Shown here in pieces: positions 12,081-23,170 of a DNA stretch of 64,000 bases. The notes beneath the pieces were generated by a model. The model was not told the DNA's origin. It made no database searches and saw only the letters and a list, made by a program, of their open reading frames with translations. Origin of the DNA: Anaeramoeba flamelloides (Eukaryota > Metamonada > Anaeramoebidae). Every line of letters starts with the position of its first letter. Position 1 is the first letter of the stretch. A program made the translations under genes and the position numbers. The DNA lies in NCBI GenBank assembly GCA_027625915.1, contig JANTQA010000029.1, positions 5,828,001 to 5,892,000 on the forward strand, given 5' to 3'.

Positions 12081-13269
12081 ACCCTTAAAGATCTGAAAAA
12101 ATTGTTTGGTTTATTTTATTCACAAAAATTTATTAAATTTCTTGAAATCTCAAAGATTAGGTTAATATTCTTTTTTAAATATCAAGAGTATAAACAAGGA
12201 ACTGAATGAATTAAAATCAGTTATTTGTGAATATCTATTTCATTTTTTTATTATTATAATTTTTCTCAGAATGATTAATTTTATTTGTTTGAAAATATTG
12301 AAAAAATTGAAAAATAATTGTAAAAAATATTTGATTATTTTTATCTTTGGGTTCTTACAAACTCATTGAAATAATTAAGATTTATTAATTAATTATTGAT
12401 TATAAATAATCAAATTAAAAAGTATTTATTTTGGTTAAAAGTTGATTTTTCCAGAGTTTTAAAAAAGTACTTTGGGAGAATTTTTAATTTGATGGTTTGA
12501 ATTTTTTTTCTGGTATTTTTATTCGACCTACAGAAAAAATTGATTTGAGCTGTTCTTAGAATCAAAGAAATTATATTTTTTACAAAGTTTAAAATGATGG
12601 TAATTTTTTTGAAATTAATTCAATTTTTCATATAGGGTTATTTTTAAAATATTAGTGGTTTTATTTTGAAATTTTTTGGATATTTTGTCTGCGAAAAGTA
12701 TCGACTTCTTTCTTCTTTCAAAGTAAAAATATTTTTTTAGAAATAATTTGGAAATACTTGTTCAATTGTGAACTTGTAATTGTTGAAAATTGGATCAAAT
12801 TTTCATTCAAAATAATAATTCTTTTTGCTTAATAAAGCATTTAAAAGTAAGTTTGATTTAAAAATATAAAGATTTTTATTATGTGTTTCAATTTCAAGAT
12901 GTGGATTAAATTTTTTGATTTTTTGTCTTCAATTAAATATCTGAATTTTCTAATGGTTTATTAAACATTAATATATTTTGGTGCTGAATTGTATAGTTGC
13001 GTTGTATAAATAGATTACTATTCGATTTTAAAAAAATTATTCTGTATATTATTATTTGAAGAATAAAAGAGAATTAATTACTATTACTATTTTCTTTGAC
13101 AAATTTAACACATAAGAAAAAAAATAATTTTGTTTTTTATTTGTATTATATATATATATATTTGTAAGTTGCTTTTTTATGATAAATATATGGTTAACTT
13201 TGATTGAAAAAGAATCCCAAATAAAAAAAAAATATTTTTGGATTCCTAAAAAATTGCCAATCATATGAA
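12081..13269. other. Stretch without a recognised gene
   Basis: A+T-rich sequence with no convincing exon or repeat end. The left end of the family T element copy that finishes at 15055 may lie here but was not recognised. Confidence 0.4.
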
Positions 13270-15055
13270 AATTTATCTGAATTATTATTCAATGATAATA
13301 AGATAATCTTCAAAACAAATTTTTTTTTTTTTTTTTGAATTTTGTTTTTTCCAACAACAAAAAGTCCATAAAAATTCTTTGTGAAAATTAAATTTTTCTA
13401 TAAAAAATAAATCAAATATTAAAAGATAATTTTTAATTTATAGTCTCTTATTCAATGATATTTCTTATTTTATGTATATATTTTAAAAATTAAAAAAATA
13501 AGATAAATTAAAAAAATATACAAATAGTAATCTGACTCAAACTGTTAGCCAAATAATTTAAAGCATTAATTAATTTGTTAAATAAATTCTTTATGAATAA
13601 AAATACCATATTTTATAATGAAAAAATACAGTCAGTTTCACTTTTAAGGTACAAACTTTCAACCAAATTTAAGGTACAATAAATATCTCAAATTAAGGCA
13701 CATAATTCAAATTCTAGTAATATAAATTGTAAAAAAAAATAATTACAAAAAATTTGCCTTAATTTGAGAGTTTTTTGTTACTTAAATTTCGTTGAAAGTT
13801 TGTTCCTTAAAAGTGAAACTGACTGTATATTATTTTTTTATTCAAATATAATTTATAATTTTTTTTATTATAAACTCCATTCCAAAGAAAAGTGTACAGA
13901 AATTTCCAAGAATTATTCATAATTAAATCAAATTAATTGTAGTATCATTCTAAAAGATAAAAAACTCTTTAAAACATAAAAAAAACACTTAACTGTATCT
14001 TTAAAACTTGTTAAAACAAAACTATAAAAATAAAAATTGAATATTTTAAAAATTGATGCACCCTTTATTTAAAATGAGAAATCTCGTTTTGTAAAATTCT
14101 AAAGAAAAAAAAATTATAAAATAAATAAAAACCTTTGAACATGGTGAATTGGGAAAAGTTCTTTACAAGCCAAACTTCTATTCTTTAAAGTCTCATTTTA
14201 AAAGCTAAACCACAATTCATCGGGTTCTTTTGTTGGTATTTTTCTTCTTTCTTTATTTACTCTTTTCTTTGTTCATGAAATCAATCAAATAATTGCCTTT
14301 CTTAATTCCTATATCTAGCTCATTCGAAATCAAACTTAAACTGTTTCATTTTTATACTGGCAGATGATTTCCAAATTGTTTTTTACTTATTTTGTTTTTC
14401 ATTTTTCCAATTGCAGAATATCCATAAATAAAATTCAAAAAAAAAATAGAAAAATGTTTAATTAAAATGAAAATCACCATTAAGTAATTATCTTGTTAAA
14501 AATTAAATTTAATGGTATTGGTGATTTGAGAGGTGTGTCCTTTTGTTTAAAAAAGAGTTTTACGTTTATTTCTAATCAAAAATATACAACCTTATTATAT
14601 TGAAAGGTAATCAATAGATAAAACAAATTTTGTCTATCATGCTAAAATATCTTTTGTAATAAATGAATTATTTTATAAAATATTTTAGGCATTGTTGGTG
14701 TCCAAAGGAACCCAAAATTTTTTTAATACAGAATATTATGTTTTAATCATTAATAATTGGAATTTTTTGATGTTGTAGACAAACTTTTCAAAAAAAAAAA
14801 TAAAAATAATTTTTATTTATGAAAATTTTCAAACAAAAAATAATAAAATCACAGAAATCAAGAAAAATTTTTAAAATATTGTGAATTTTTTTGTTGAGCT
14901 AATGATTTTTATTATAGGTACCATATATCATTTTTTCTTACTAAATTTTCTAACAGAAGTAAATTGTTTTTAAATTTTATCTATTAGAAAATATCATACC
15001 AATTCAAATATCTGATTATAACAAAATGTAATTAGGTTATTTGGGGTTCAAAGGG
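13270..15055. mobile_element. Family T (CCCTTAGCACCCC-ended) element, left end unclear
   Basis: Co-linear with the complete copies at 23711-26235 and 48754-50248. Shared blocks include 13430-13480 (tatggtctcttattcaat-like), 14600-14760 (agataaaacaaatttt; gacaaacttttcaaaaa) and the right end TTTGGGGTTCAAAGGGATAT. It carries a palindromic MITE at 13629-13825 and about 700 bp of extra unidentified sequence (about 13880-14570). No transposase frame is seen. It is old and diverged. Confidence 0.6.
13629..13825. mobile_element. Palindromic TA-flanked MITE (family A), copy 1
   Basis: A 197 bp near-perfect inverted repeat starting CAGTCAGTTTCACTTTTAAG and ending in its reverse complement, with TA on both sides. 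The TA target and CAGT start are typical of Tc1/mariner-class elements. The arms contain AAGGTACAA/AAGGCACA motifs three times each. It is inserted inside a family T element. Confidence 0.9.
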
Positions 15056-15485
15056 ATATAAACCAATCCAATAAAATAAAAATAAAAAAATGATAGAAAT
15101 ATGGTTCAAATATCAAAATCATTTCCAAAATAAATAGCTTTGTGATCGTATTATTCTTTTAACTATTTTAACTATACATAAAAAAATTTGAATTATAGAA
15201 TTTTCAAACATAAAATTCGTTATTGTTAATAAAAAATCAAACCACTTAAACTATGTTTCTTTAGAAATTACTATATTTAGAATAAATATATTTATATTTT
15301 TAAAAAAATAGTAACAATTTCCTTTTTTTGATTTTATATTTATTGATTTAAAAAAATAAGAAAAACAATAAAAAAAAATAAAGAAGTATATTAATAAATG
15401 AAAGTTTTTTGAAATTCATATTATACTTGATTTTTTTTTTTTTTATCAATTTTAAAAAAAAATATAGAGAATTTAAATTTAATAG

Positions 15486-18395
15486 TTATTTTTGTTTTAT
15501 TGTTTTTTTTTTATTATGAGTATTTTTTTTCTGATTCTTCTGATTTTCTTTAATTATCCCGTTCTTATTCTCATCATCATTACTACTACTACTACTACCA
15601 TTATTTTGGATCTTATTATGGACTTGCTTTTGCCTTTGAATTTTTCTTTGCGCTAGAACAGCATTTTTTTTAATAATTGAAAAAGATTTTAAAAAATCTA
15701 AACCAATTTGGCGGTTAATAAAATGTAAGCAAATCCAATGTTGATTTGATTGATTCAAAGAAATAGATTTGGTATTTTCTTCAACGCTTAATAAAGTTTG
15801 ATTCTCTGCAAGATAACTACCAATTAAAGCATTTTTTATGGATTGGCCAATTTGTCTGATTAAAAAATTTGATTTTCTAAGTTCAATTTTCCCTTGGAGT
15901 ATTTGTTCATTGGTTTGGTTTTCAGTAAATACATAGAAGGGGAAATACTCAATAACCTTTTCAAAATCTTTAGCATTATTATTGTTGCCACTGCTGTTGA
16001 CGACGTTATTTGTCATGGATTTATAGCTTTTACAAATATTTTTTTCTTTTAAAAGCTCAAATCCAAATTGATAAAAAATTTTATATTGATTTAAAAAATG
16101 GTTGCGATATTTTGGAGACTGGAAATGGAAAATAATAGTTTTTTTGTTGCCTATTTTAAGGCAGCACTCTTTTTGATTGTCTTTATTTTTCTTTATTTTT
16201 AATATTGAACTCCATTGAAATTTTTCCTTTCCAAGAATTTCTTCGGTCTTGTTTCTACTATTATTATTTCTATTTTTCTTTGTTCTTTGTTTTTTATAAA
16301 TAAAATATATTGCTAAATTTGTAATCTCTAAATTTGAAACACCAATATTTTCATTTTTTTGAAATTTTTTTAATTTACTTTGAAAATTTGTAATATTTGA
16401 GGAGATATTAATTAAATAAGATCCTAAAAATACTTCTTTTAAAATTAATTTCGACCTTTCGTTTCCATTATTCTTTGGATTATTTTTTCCTTTTCCGTTT
16501 AAAATTTTATTTCCATTTCCGTTTCCGTTTCCGTTTTTATTTCCGTTTCCATTTCCATTTACATTTCCGTTGCCATTTCCACTTCCCTTTTCCCTTTCCC
16601 TTTCCTTTTCATATTCATATTCATATTCATTATAATCATTTTCATCACTATCATTCTTTTGATTTTTATAATAATTAAAAGAATCAATAATAAATTTCAA
16701 CCTTCTAATGAAATCTCGGAATTGTTTAGAATCCGGAAAAGTAAAAATTGGGTTTATATCATCTTTAATTGTGGTAATTAAAAATTTGCACAATTTGCTA
16801 TTATAATATGCACGGATATTACAAGATAATTTACTGTTCTTTTGGGATGATTTTCTTTCAAATAGAGAGATATCACACAAAATTTTCCCTTTTTTCTCAT
16901 TATTATTATTTGTTTTGTTAACATTTTTTTCTGATTCTTGTGAAGACACAATTTCATTAAACATTATACGATTTTGAGCAAATGTCAATAATGCTGGAGA
17001 AAATTTATTATTTGTTGCATGAATCAAAACTTTATATGATTTTGTGAAAAATTCTGAATTTTGATCCAAATTTATAAATTTTGGGTTTTTTTGTTTTTGA
17101 TTCTTCTGCTTTGATTGTCCATTAATTACAAGATTTGAATATGTTTGGAACCTAGTGTTATCTTGATGTTTTACCCTTGGTGCTCTTGATTTCCCTTTGA
17201 GTTTTCCTTTCTTTTGTTGATGATTATTTTTTATAACTGTCTGGCTTTTAAATTTTGGATTTTGTAATTTTTTCATGTTGGGATTTTGTTTTTTATTTTT
17301 GTTTGTAGTTTTATTTACATTTTTGGTATTCGTATGCTTGTATTCTTGAAGTTTTCTATTTTTTCTTCGGTTTTTGTATGAGAGATTTTTGTTTTCTAAA
17401 ATTTCTTTTTTTTTTTTCTCAAGAGAGTTTTCTTCATATTTAGTCGTTTTTTTTAATTTTCTATTATCTCTATTATTTTCTTTTCCCTTTTTATTTTCAG
17501 AATCATTAATTACATTTTCTTTATTTTTTAATTTAATACTTTTTTTTTGATTTTTATTATTACCATTTTGGTTTTCTTTTTCATTTTTGCTGATTATTTG
17601 ATTTTTATTTTTATTTTTATTTTCATTTTCCTGTGGTTTTTTGACATTTTCTTTTTGTTTTTCCATTTCACTTTTTTTATTCTTTTTTTTTTCCATTTTC
17701 TTATCTATTTCATTTTCATTCTCCATTCCCTTTTCTTCATTCTCTTTTTTTTTTGATTTTTCATTATTTTTGTATTTTTTTTTCACTTTACGATTCTTCT
17801 CATTGTTTTTTTGATTCTTACTATTTAATTTTTTTTCAATTACATTTTGGTTTTCTTTTTCATTTTTGTTTATGAATAGGTTTTTGTTTTGATTTTTATT
17901 TTCTGTTTCTTTTGGTTTTTTGGTATTTTGTATTGTTTTTTCCTTTTTCTTTTCATTTCCTTTTTCTTTTCCTTTTCCTTTTCCTTTTCCTTTTCCTTTT
18001 TCTTTTCCTTTTTCTTTTTCTTTTTCTTTTTCTTTTTCTTTTTCTTTTTCTTTTTCTTTTTCTTTTTCTTTTTTCTTTTGCTTTTCATTTCCCTTTTCTT
18101 TTTTTTTTTCGTTTCCGTTCTCCATTCCCTTTTCTTCCTGATCTGCTTTTTTTGATTTTTCATTTTGTCTCTCTTTTTTTTTTACACCGTTTATTTCTCT
18201 ATTTCTTTCTGTTTTTTTGCCCCTTTTTTGCAGATCCTCCGCGGTAGTTGGGTATTCTTGTTCTTTTTGTATCTTTATTACAGTACTTATCCAACTCTGA
18301 ATAATTTTTAAACTCTCTTTTGTTTGGCTTTGAATTTGGATAATTTTCTTTTCTTCAATTTTCAAACAAATAATCAAATCTTTGATCCATAAGAT
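15486..18395 (-). CDS. Lys-rich protein with repeated PH-like segments (5' exon missing)
   Basis: A large exon ending in TAA. No in-frame ATG occurs near its 5' end, and the frame begins after an AG at 18396-18397 (phase 0), so an upstream exon must supply the start. The first residues (ILWIKDLIICLKIEEKKIIQ) end in an amphipathic helix (ESLKIIQSWISTVIKIQ), like the C-terminal part of a PH domain. About 400 residues of Lys/Glu/Asn low complexity follow, including a long EK run. Three more segments, at about residues 445-585, 640-790 and 805-910, have beta-rich stretches each closed by a similar helix (FRDFIRRLKFIIDSF; YRNHFLNQYKIFYQF; GLDFLKSFSIIKKN). PH-like folds bind phosphoinositides or proteins; that role is inferred. 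A GN-repeat lies between the first and second of these. Family unknown. Confidence 0.55.
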   Translation of the reverse strand: MLWIKDLIICLKIEEKKIIQIQSQTKESLKIIQSWISTVIKIQKEQEYPTTAEDLQKRGKKTERNREINGVKKKERQNEKSKKADQEEKGMENGNEKKKEKGNEKQKKKEKEKEKEKEKEKEKEKEKEKGKEKGKGKGKGKGKEKGNEKKKEKTIQNTKKPKETENKNQNKNLFINKNEKENQNVIEKKLNSKNQKNNEKNRKVKKKYKNNEKSKKKENEEKGMENENEIDKKMEKKKNKKSEMEKQKENVKKPQENENKNKNKNQIISKNEKENQNGNNKNQKKSIKLKNKENVINDSENKKGKENNRDNRKLKKTTKYEENSLEKKKKEILENKNLSYKNRRKNRKLQEYKHTNTKNVNKTTNKNKKQNPNMKKLQNPKFKSQTVIKNNHQQKKGKLKGKSRAPRVKHQDNTRFQTYSNLVINGQSKQKNQKQKNPKFINLDQNSEFFTKSYKVLIHATNNKFSPALLTFAQNRIMFNEIVSSQESEKNVNKTNNNNEKKGKILCDISLFERKSSQKNSKLSCNIRAYYNSKLCKFLITTIKDDINPIFTFPDSKQFRDFIRRLKFIIDSFNYYKNQKNDSDENDYNEYEYEYEKEREREKGSGNGNGNVNGNGNGNKNGNGNGNGNKILNGKGKNNPKNNGNERSKLILKEVFLGSYLINISSNITNFQSKLKKFQKNENIGVSNLEITNLAIYFIYKKQRTKKNRNNNSRNKTEEILGKEKFQWSSILKIKKNKDNQKECCLKIGNKKTIIFHFQSPKYRNHFLNQYKIFYQFGFELLKEKNICKSYKSMTNNVVNSSGNNNNAKDFEKVIEYFPFYVFTENQTNEQILQGKIELRKSNFLIRQIGQSIKNALIGSYLAENQTLLSVEENTKSISLNQSNQHWICLHFINRQIGLDFLKSFSIIKKNAVLAQRKIQRQKQVHNKIQNNGSSSSSNDDENKNGIIKENQKNQKKNTHNKKKTIKQK
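17980..18070. repeat. Coding (TTTTCC/TTTTTC)n hexamer tract encoding EKEKEK
   Basis: Tandem hexanucleotides on the plus strand encode the Lys/Glu run of the PH-like-segment protein on the minus strand. All six frames stay open here, which creates several spurious ORFs. Confidence 0.9.
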
Positions 18396-19535
18396 CTTTG
18401 TAATAAATAAATAATAAATAAATAAATAAATAAATTAAGCATTAAAACAAATAAAAAATTAAAAAAAAAAACTATTTTTAAAATGTAAATGAAGATTTAA
18501 TTGATTAAGAATATATTAAATAATAACAAATTATCAAATACATTCAAACTAAAAAGTAATATTGGGAAAGTTGATTTCTTTTATTAAAAGTAGATTTATT
18601 GATTCTGTAATTTTTTTGATTTAGTTTGTCAAAAATTTTCATTTATTTAGCCAAAAGATAGATTAATTTTTTTGAATTGGATTTTGAATTAAATTCATTT
18701 TTAAATGATTTTTATTAAGGAATATTCACCCGTCTAATTTTGTTTGGCAAAGGTGATAAAGCCATTATTTTGTTTAAAAATTAAACTTTTATTCAGAATT
18801 AAACTGATTTTTGAAGTTTTATGAAATTGAATTTTTAAGCCCATTAAAAAACTTCCTTTCATTAAAAATATGAAGAACTTTTTTAAAATTATTATCGACC
18901 TTTTTGAAGTTGAATTTTTAGTAGTTTTTTTTATCTAGCCAAATAATGTGATTTTTTTAAAAAATCTTATTGTAAACAATTATAATTCTATAAAGAAATT
19001 CAGAAATTTTGCACGAGACATTTTAAGGAAAGGTGCCCAAAATTTTTTTTTAATATTATTTTTTTGGAAAATTTCTAGTTTGTTAAGTTATTTTTTTTAT
19101 GAATGTCAACTCAAATCTGAAATGATTCTTTCTATTGATTCTAATCGACCTTAAATCCTGGGAAAAAATAAGAAACAATAAGAAAAAATTAATAAAAAAT
19201 TGTGTTTTTTGTGAATTGTTTGGACAATTTTTCATTTCTTGATCAATCTATTCTCAAACGAAAGTGGTGAGTAGAGGCTGGTATCCAATGTCCGTAATGG
19301 ATAGGTTTCCCTTAAGAATTGATATGAAAATTTTTTGATTTATAATTAAGAATCTTTTCTATTATATTTTTAGATTATTTTCATTTCATGAGAATGAAAC
19401 GTAATTTAAATCTCATTCAGCAAAGTAGCCTAGAAATAAACTTGTGTCGGTAGTTTTGAAAGAAAAAAATCAAAGCAACCAAAGGAAATTCCTGAAACAG
19501 AAACCATCATGTGATTTTCAATTTAATAACCGTTC
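18396..19535. other. Stretch with one unexplained GC-richer patch
   Basis: A TTTA microsatellite at 18400-18435 forms the likely intron end of the PH-like-segment gene. A patch at about 19255-19335 is clearly less A+T-rich than its surroundings, is open in several frames on both strands, and contains a plus-strand GTGAGT. It may be an exon (perhaps the missing 5' exon of the downstream minus-strand gene) or an element end. I could not decide. Confidence 0.35.
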
Positions 19536-19962
19536 GGGAAAAAAAGTGAAACAGGAAAAAAAAAAGTGAAACATGGTTTTTAATAGGGAAACTTAATAGA
19601 ACCTGAAAACGTAAAATAAAATCAATTAAAAGAAGAAACCAATCAACTTTAAATAATAATCCATAATATTATTTACAATCAAACCAACAAACAAAATTTA
19701 AATGTAATTTATTATCGAAATCGTGATGGGTGGTTTTGGAGATCTTAAAAATAGTCAATTTTTCAACAAATTTTTAATTATAATTGATCAATCAGAGAAA
19801 AATCCCATTCCAAAAGATAGTTTTAAATTAAAAACTTTTATTGTGCTAAATACTCCATTTTGTCTTTATTTAATTATTTTTTATTTTATTAATAGATCTT
19901 ACTTTTCATTTTCGGGTTCTATTAAGTTTCCCTATTAAAAACCATGTTTCACTTTTTTTCCC
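19536..19962. mobile_element. Family G hairpin element, copy 2
   Basis: 427 bp with inverted ends GGGAAAAAAAGTGAAACA / TGTTTCACTTTTTTTCCC. The interior is the reverse complement of copy 1 (7847-8282), including the block around 19727-19805. There is no coding capacity. The open frame at 19723-19938 is repeat-derived. Confidence 0.85.
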
Positions 19963-20829
19963 AAATAATAAAGTCGTTTTCAAAAATTGTAACCAAAAAA
20001 GTTTTGAATTAAAGTACTAAAAATTCTGTTTTTGAAATTTATCAACTGTTTTAATGATAATTTTGAAAACTTACTTTTTGATAATGATATTAGGAATTAG
20101 TCGAAAAATCGAAAGACATGATTCAAGTTTATTCAAATACCTCGTTATCATAATCTCTTATGGTGATTCAAAATTATTATTTCAACTTCTTTTTTATACA
20201 GAAAGATACACTAGCCATTTTAACGAGAAGGTGGTCAATTGTAAATTGGTCATATTCTTGCAAAAATGTTCACCAACAAAACACCCCATAATTTAATAGT
20301 GTTGTATCTCATAAGAACAAAATTATCTCTTTTAAAAGCATTTTTTTTTTAAAAGCCAATTTTTTTTCATTTAAAAATGACCAATTCAAAAAAACAAATC
20401 AAAGATCTCAATTTTACATTGTTGTTGTTGTTGTTGGAAATAACAACGAGAGAGTTTATAAAGCCAAACTAAAGAGACAAATTTCCAGAACTTGATGAAG
20501 AATTATTTATTTCTAAAAACAATTTCAACAAATGCAATAAAAAATCATTTAAGATAGAAACAAAAAATATATTATTTTGTCAATATACTTTTCAGGTATT
20601 TCTTAATTTTATTTGACACCAACTTTTTGTGAAAATTTCCATGTTCCTCCAAGTACAGTATGCAATATTATTTTTTTCTTTTTGTTTCAAATTTATCTGA
20701 AATCTGACTTACGCTTTTGAAATTTAAAAAAGGAAATTTTACATTTTTCAAATAAAAAATGAAATTAGACTTTTCGTTCGAAATTATTATTGTTTTTCTT
20801 TCAAATTTACGAAAATATTGAAATTGTCT
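19963..20829. other. Stretch with exon-like patches only
   Basis: At 20212-20250 a tatacag acceptor is followed by an open segment (KDTLAILTRRWSI) and a GTAAAT donor, which looks like a small plus-strand exon. No partner exons could be phased. A short TTG repeat lies at 20422-20437. Confidence 0.3.
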
Positions 20830-21064
20830 TTACTATTTGTTGTAAAATAAATAGAACAAAATTTTCAGTCAGCTTTCCAAAAAAAGAGTATTTGAAATCC
20901 TCTAAAATTTCATTTTTTTAATTCCATAAATCAGTTTAAATTATTAATTTTTCTTTTGAGAATTGAGGGCTTTGATGATTTGTTTTAATTCTTGGAATGT
21001 GATTTTTTGATTATTTTGGAAAGCTGAATGAAAATATCGATCTTTTAATTTTACAATTAATAGT
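20830..21064. mobile_element. Family I inverted-repeat element, copy a
   Basis: About 235 bp with inverted arms around AAAATTTTCAGTCAGCTTTCC on the left and GGAAAGCTGAATGAAAAT on the right. The outer parts resemble TACTATTTGTTG and TTTTACAATTAA. Related copies lie at 22926-23170 and 33100-33342. It abuts family G copy 3 directly. Confidence 0.7.
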
Positions 21065-21532
21065 ACTGTTGAGAGAAAAATGTTGGACACAGAAAAAATG
21101 GTTGGACACTATTTTTAATTGGGAACCTTAGTAAAATTGAAAATCAAATCCGATTGATAACTAGGTGAATTTTAGATAAATCCAGGTTTAAATGTGTTAC
21201 AAGTTCATTAATCTGTGGTGTGTGTAGAATACTCATTCGAATGGTTGATAACTAAAGTAGATCATGCTATTTTAACAAAAATCCAAGTTCTAGTAAAGTT
21301 TACTATTAATACTGAAAATGGTAATTTTTAAACTTGTTTTAGACTATAAGGGATAAGGTTTTGAAAAAGTAGAATTACATTAATCGTTATTCTAATAAGT
21401 AGATTATTGTTATTTTCTTTGGTTATTTCACAAACAATTGAAATTAAAAATCATTTTCAGGTTCTATTAATGTTCTCAATTAAAAATTGTTTCCAACTAT
21501 TTTTCTCTGTCAAACATTTTTCTCTCAACAGT
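21065..21532. mobile_element. Family G-related hairpin element, copy 3
   Basis: 468 bp with inverted ends ACTGTTGAGAGAAAAATGTT / reverse complement. The inner arm motif TTTTTAATTGGGAAC is shared with copies 1 and 2, but the terminal sequence differs, so this is a separate subfamily. There is no ORF. Confidence 0.75.
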
Positions 21533-21688
21533 TAAAAAAAATTTTCATTTTTAAAATGAATTTTATTTGGTGGCTTTGATTTTTCTTCTATTCCTTTTTA
21601 TCACCAAAACAATTTGTTTGATTCTCAATTGGAAAATAACAAATTCAAAATACTGTCGTTGTCGAATTAAGGTATGAAAATTTTTGTT

Positions 21689-22369
21689 TCAGTGTACTAA
21701 ATATTTGTTGCTCAAATCCGATGACAAAGCCCAAAGATCTTCACAATTCACTTTATAACGAAAATCTAGGACTAATTTGAGGCTCTTCCTTATTGAACTC
21801 TAAGATAAAATTTTTACGATGGCAATTTGATCGTAAGCCGTTATAATTAATAATACATTTTGGAAATTTGAATAAAAATTTTCGTTTATTAATTGGAAAA
21901 TAAGAGAAATGATCAATATGGGATAACAAGGATAAAAAAGCATCGTTGTAGGATTAGTTTGTTCTTTAAATACAAATTCGTGTGGTGAATATTCAATTGT
22001 GATTATTATGTTTTTTTTGATTATTACCCTTTAAACTTTTGATCAAGGAATTTGGATAATAAGAAAAGTTGTTTTTCTTTTTAAAAGTTTGCAACGAAAA
22101 GCAAAAAAAAAATTAAAAACATTACCTGAGAAGAAGCCTTTAATTTTAAATAGCCAACAGATCCTTTGTTTTTTTTGATTGTTAATTTGTTTGAGGATGT
22201 TAGAAAAATTAGACAATCTCGATTAGGCACTCGAGTAGATCCAGAAGTGAATTTAATAGGAATAGGCTCCTAAATGGTTTGTTAGTAAACAAACAAGTTA
22301 GAAAATAATAACGGTTTAATAACAGTTGTAAAAAATTTTGAATTAAAAAGAAAAAAGAAAAATTACCAT
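21689..22369 (-). CDS. Small three-exon gene of unknown function
   Basis: The start codon ATG (22369-22367) is the very end of exon 1, followed at once by GTAATT. Exon 2 is 22269-22126 (144 nt) and exon 3 is 21799-21689 (TGA). Introns are 97 and 326 nt. All phases are 0 and all borders are GT-AG. The predicted 85-residue product begins MEPIPIKFTSGSTRVPNRD and ends in KYLVH. Exon 2 is much less A+T-rich than its surroundings, which is good coding evidence. Exon 3 is less secure, because the opposite strand is also partly open there and the gene could continue. The strand-rich sequence (DCLIFLTSSNKLTI) suggests a small beta fold. I recognise no family. Confidence 0.5.
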
Positions 22370-22555
22370 TCTTATTGCATTTCACACAAGAAAGAAAAAA
22401 AAATTTCAAAAACTAAAAAATGATAAATTATCATTATCTAAAAATTAAAATTCACTTTAAGACCTTCACTTTTTTGATTAGAATGCGTTTCTATTTAAAT
22501 TGCTGTCAATTAGATTATTTCAAATTTACCCTTTTTTTTTTTTTTTCTAAAGGTC

Positions 22556-22918
22556 CATTAGTCCTCGAGATCTCGATTGTTTTGAGCGAAAGGGTAGAGA
22601 AGAGAATTTGTAAAGTGATTTAGATCCCCTTATTACCAATGTTACATGTTTAAATTGCCAAAATCTTACTTAAAGTATTTGTTTTTAAGCTACACCGATA
22701 TTATTATAATTAAAGTAATTTGATTATTCCTTACATCTTACAGACAATTTACGGTGAGATTACTTTCCACCCAAGGTAATCTTTCAAAAAATACAAGACT
22801 GAAAGACAACTACTTTGTGATTCATTAGATTTTTTAGAAATAATGTTGGAAAAGATATCCACATCTAAAATATCAAAATTTTGGAAGAACTAAAAAAACA
22901 TTCTTTTTTTGTAAACTT
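22556..22918 (+). CDS. Candidate small-exon gene of unknown function
   Basis: A polypyrimidine acceptor ends at 22555. Then come a GC-richer segment (22556-22610), a 35-nt exon between ttacag and CCAAG/GTAATC (about 22744-22778), and a last exon after ttttttag ending in TAA near 22890 or 22914. Two phase-consistent readings exist: one gives QFTVRLLSTQ then EIMLEKISTSKISKFWKN; the other gives GPLVLEISIVLSER then TIYGEITFHP. I cannot choose between them. The first exon is not identified. It is divergent from the gene starting at 22369, so the roughly 190 bp between them would be a shared upstream region. Confidence 0.35.
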
Positions 22919-22925
22919 TTTTCAA

Positions 22926-23170
22926 ATACTCTTAATTGTAAAATAAAAAAATCAAAATTTTCATTCAACTTTCCAAAAAAATCTCATACCAAGAATTAAA
23001 ACAAATTATCAAAGTCCTCAATTCTAAAAGGGTAAATTATAATTTATAGTTGGTTTGGATTCTTTAAGAATTAAAAATTTGAAATGCTAATGATTTGCCA
23101 AACTTTTTTTGGAAAAGTCAATGAAAATTTTGTTCCATAAATTTTGCAACAAATAGTAAATAGTACTCAG
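22926..23170. mobile_element. Family I inverted-repeat element, copy b
   Basis: Left arm TTAATTGTAAAATAAA...AAAATTTTCATTCAACTTTCC and right arm as the imperfect reverse complement, ending near GCAACAAATAGTA. The interior matches copy a in reverse (ATCAAAGTCCTCAATTCT). Confidence 0.7.

Noticed and set aside
17870-18247. Several overlapping ORFs on both strands in the KE-repeat region
   Set aside because: They are frame shadows of a hexanucleotide tract within the minus-strand coding exon.
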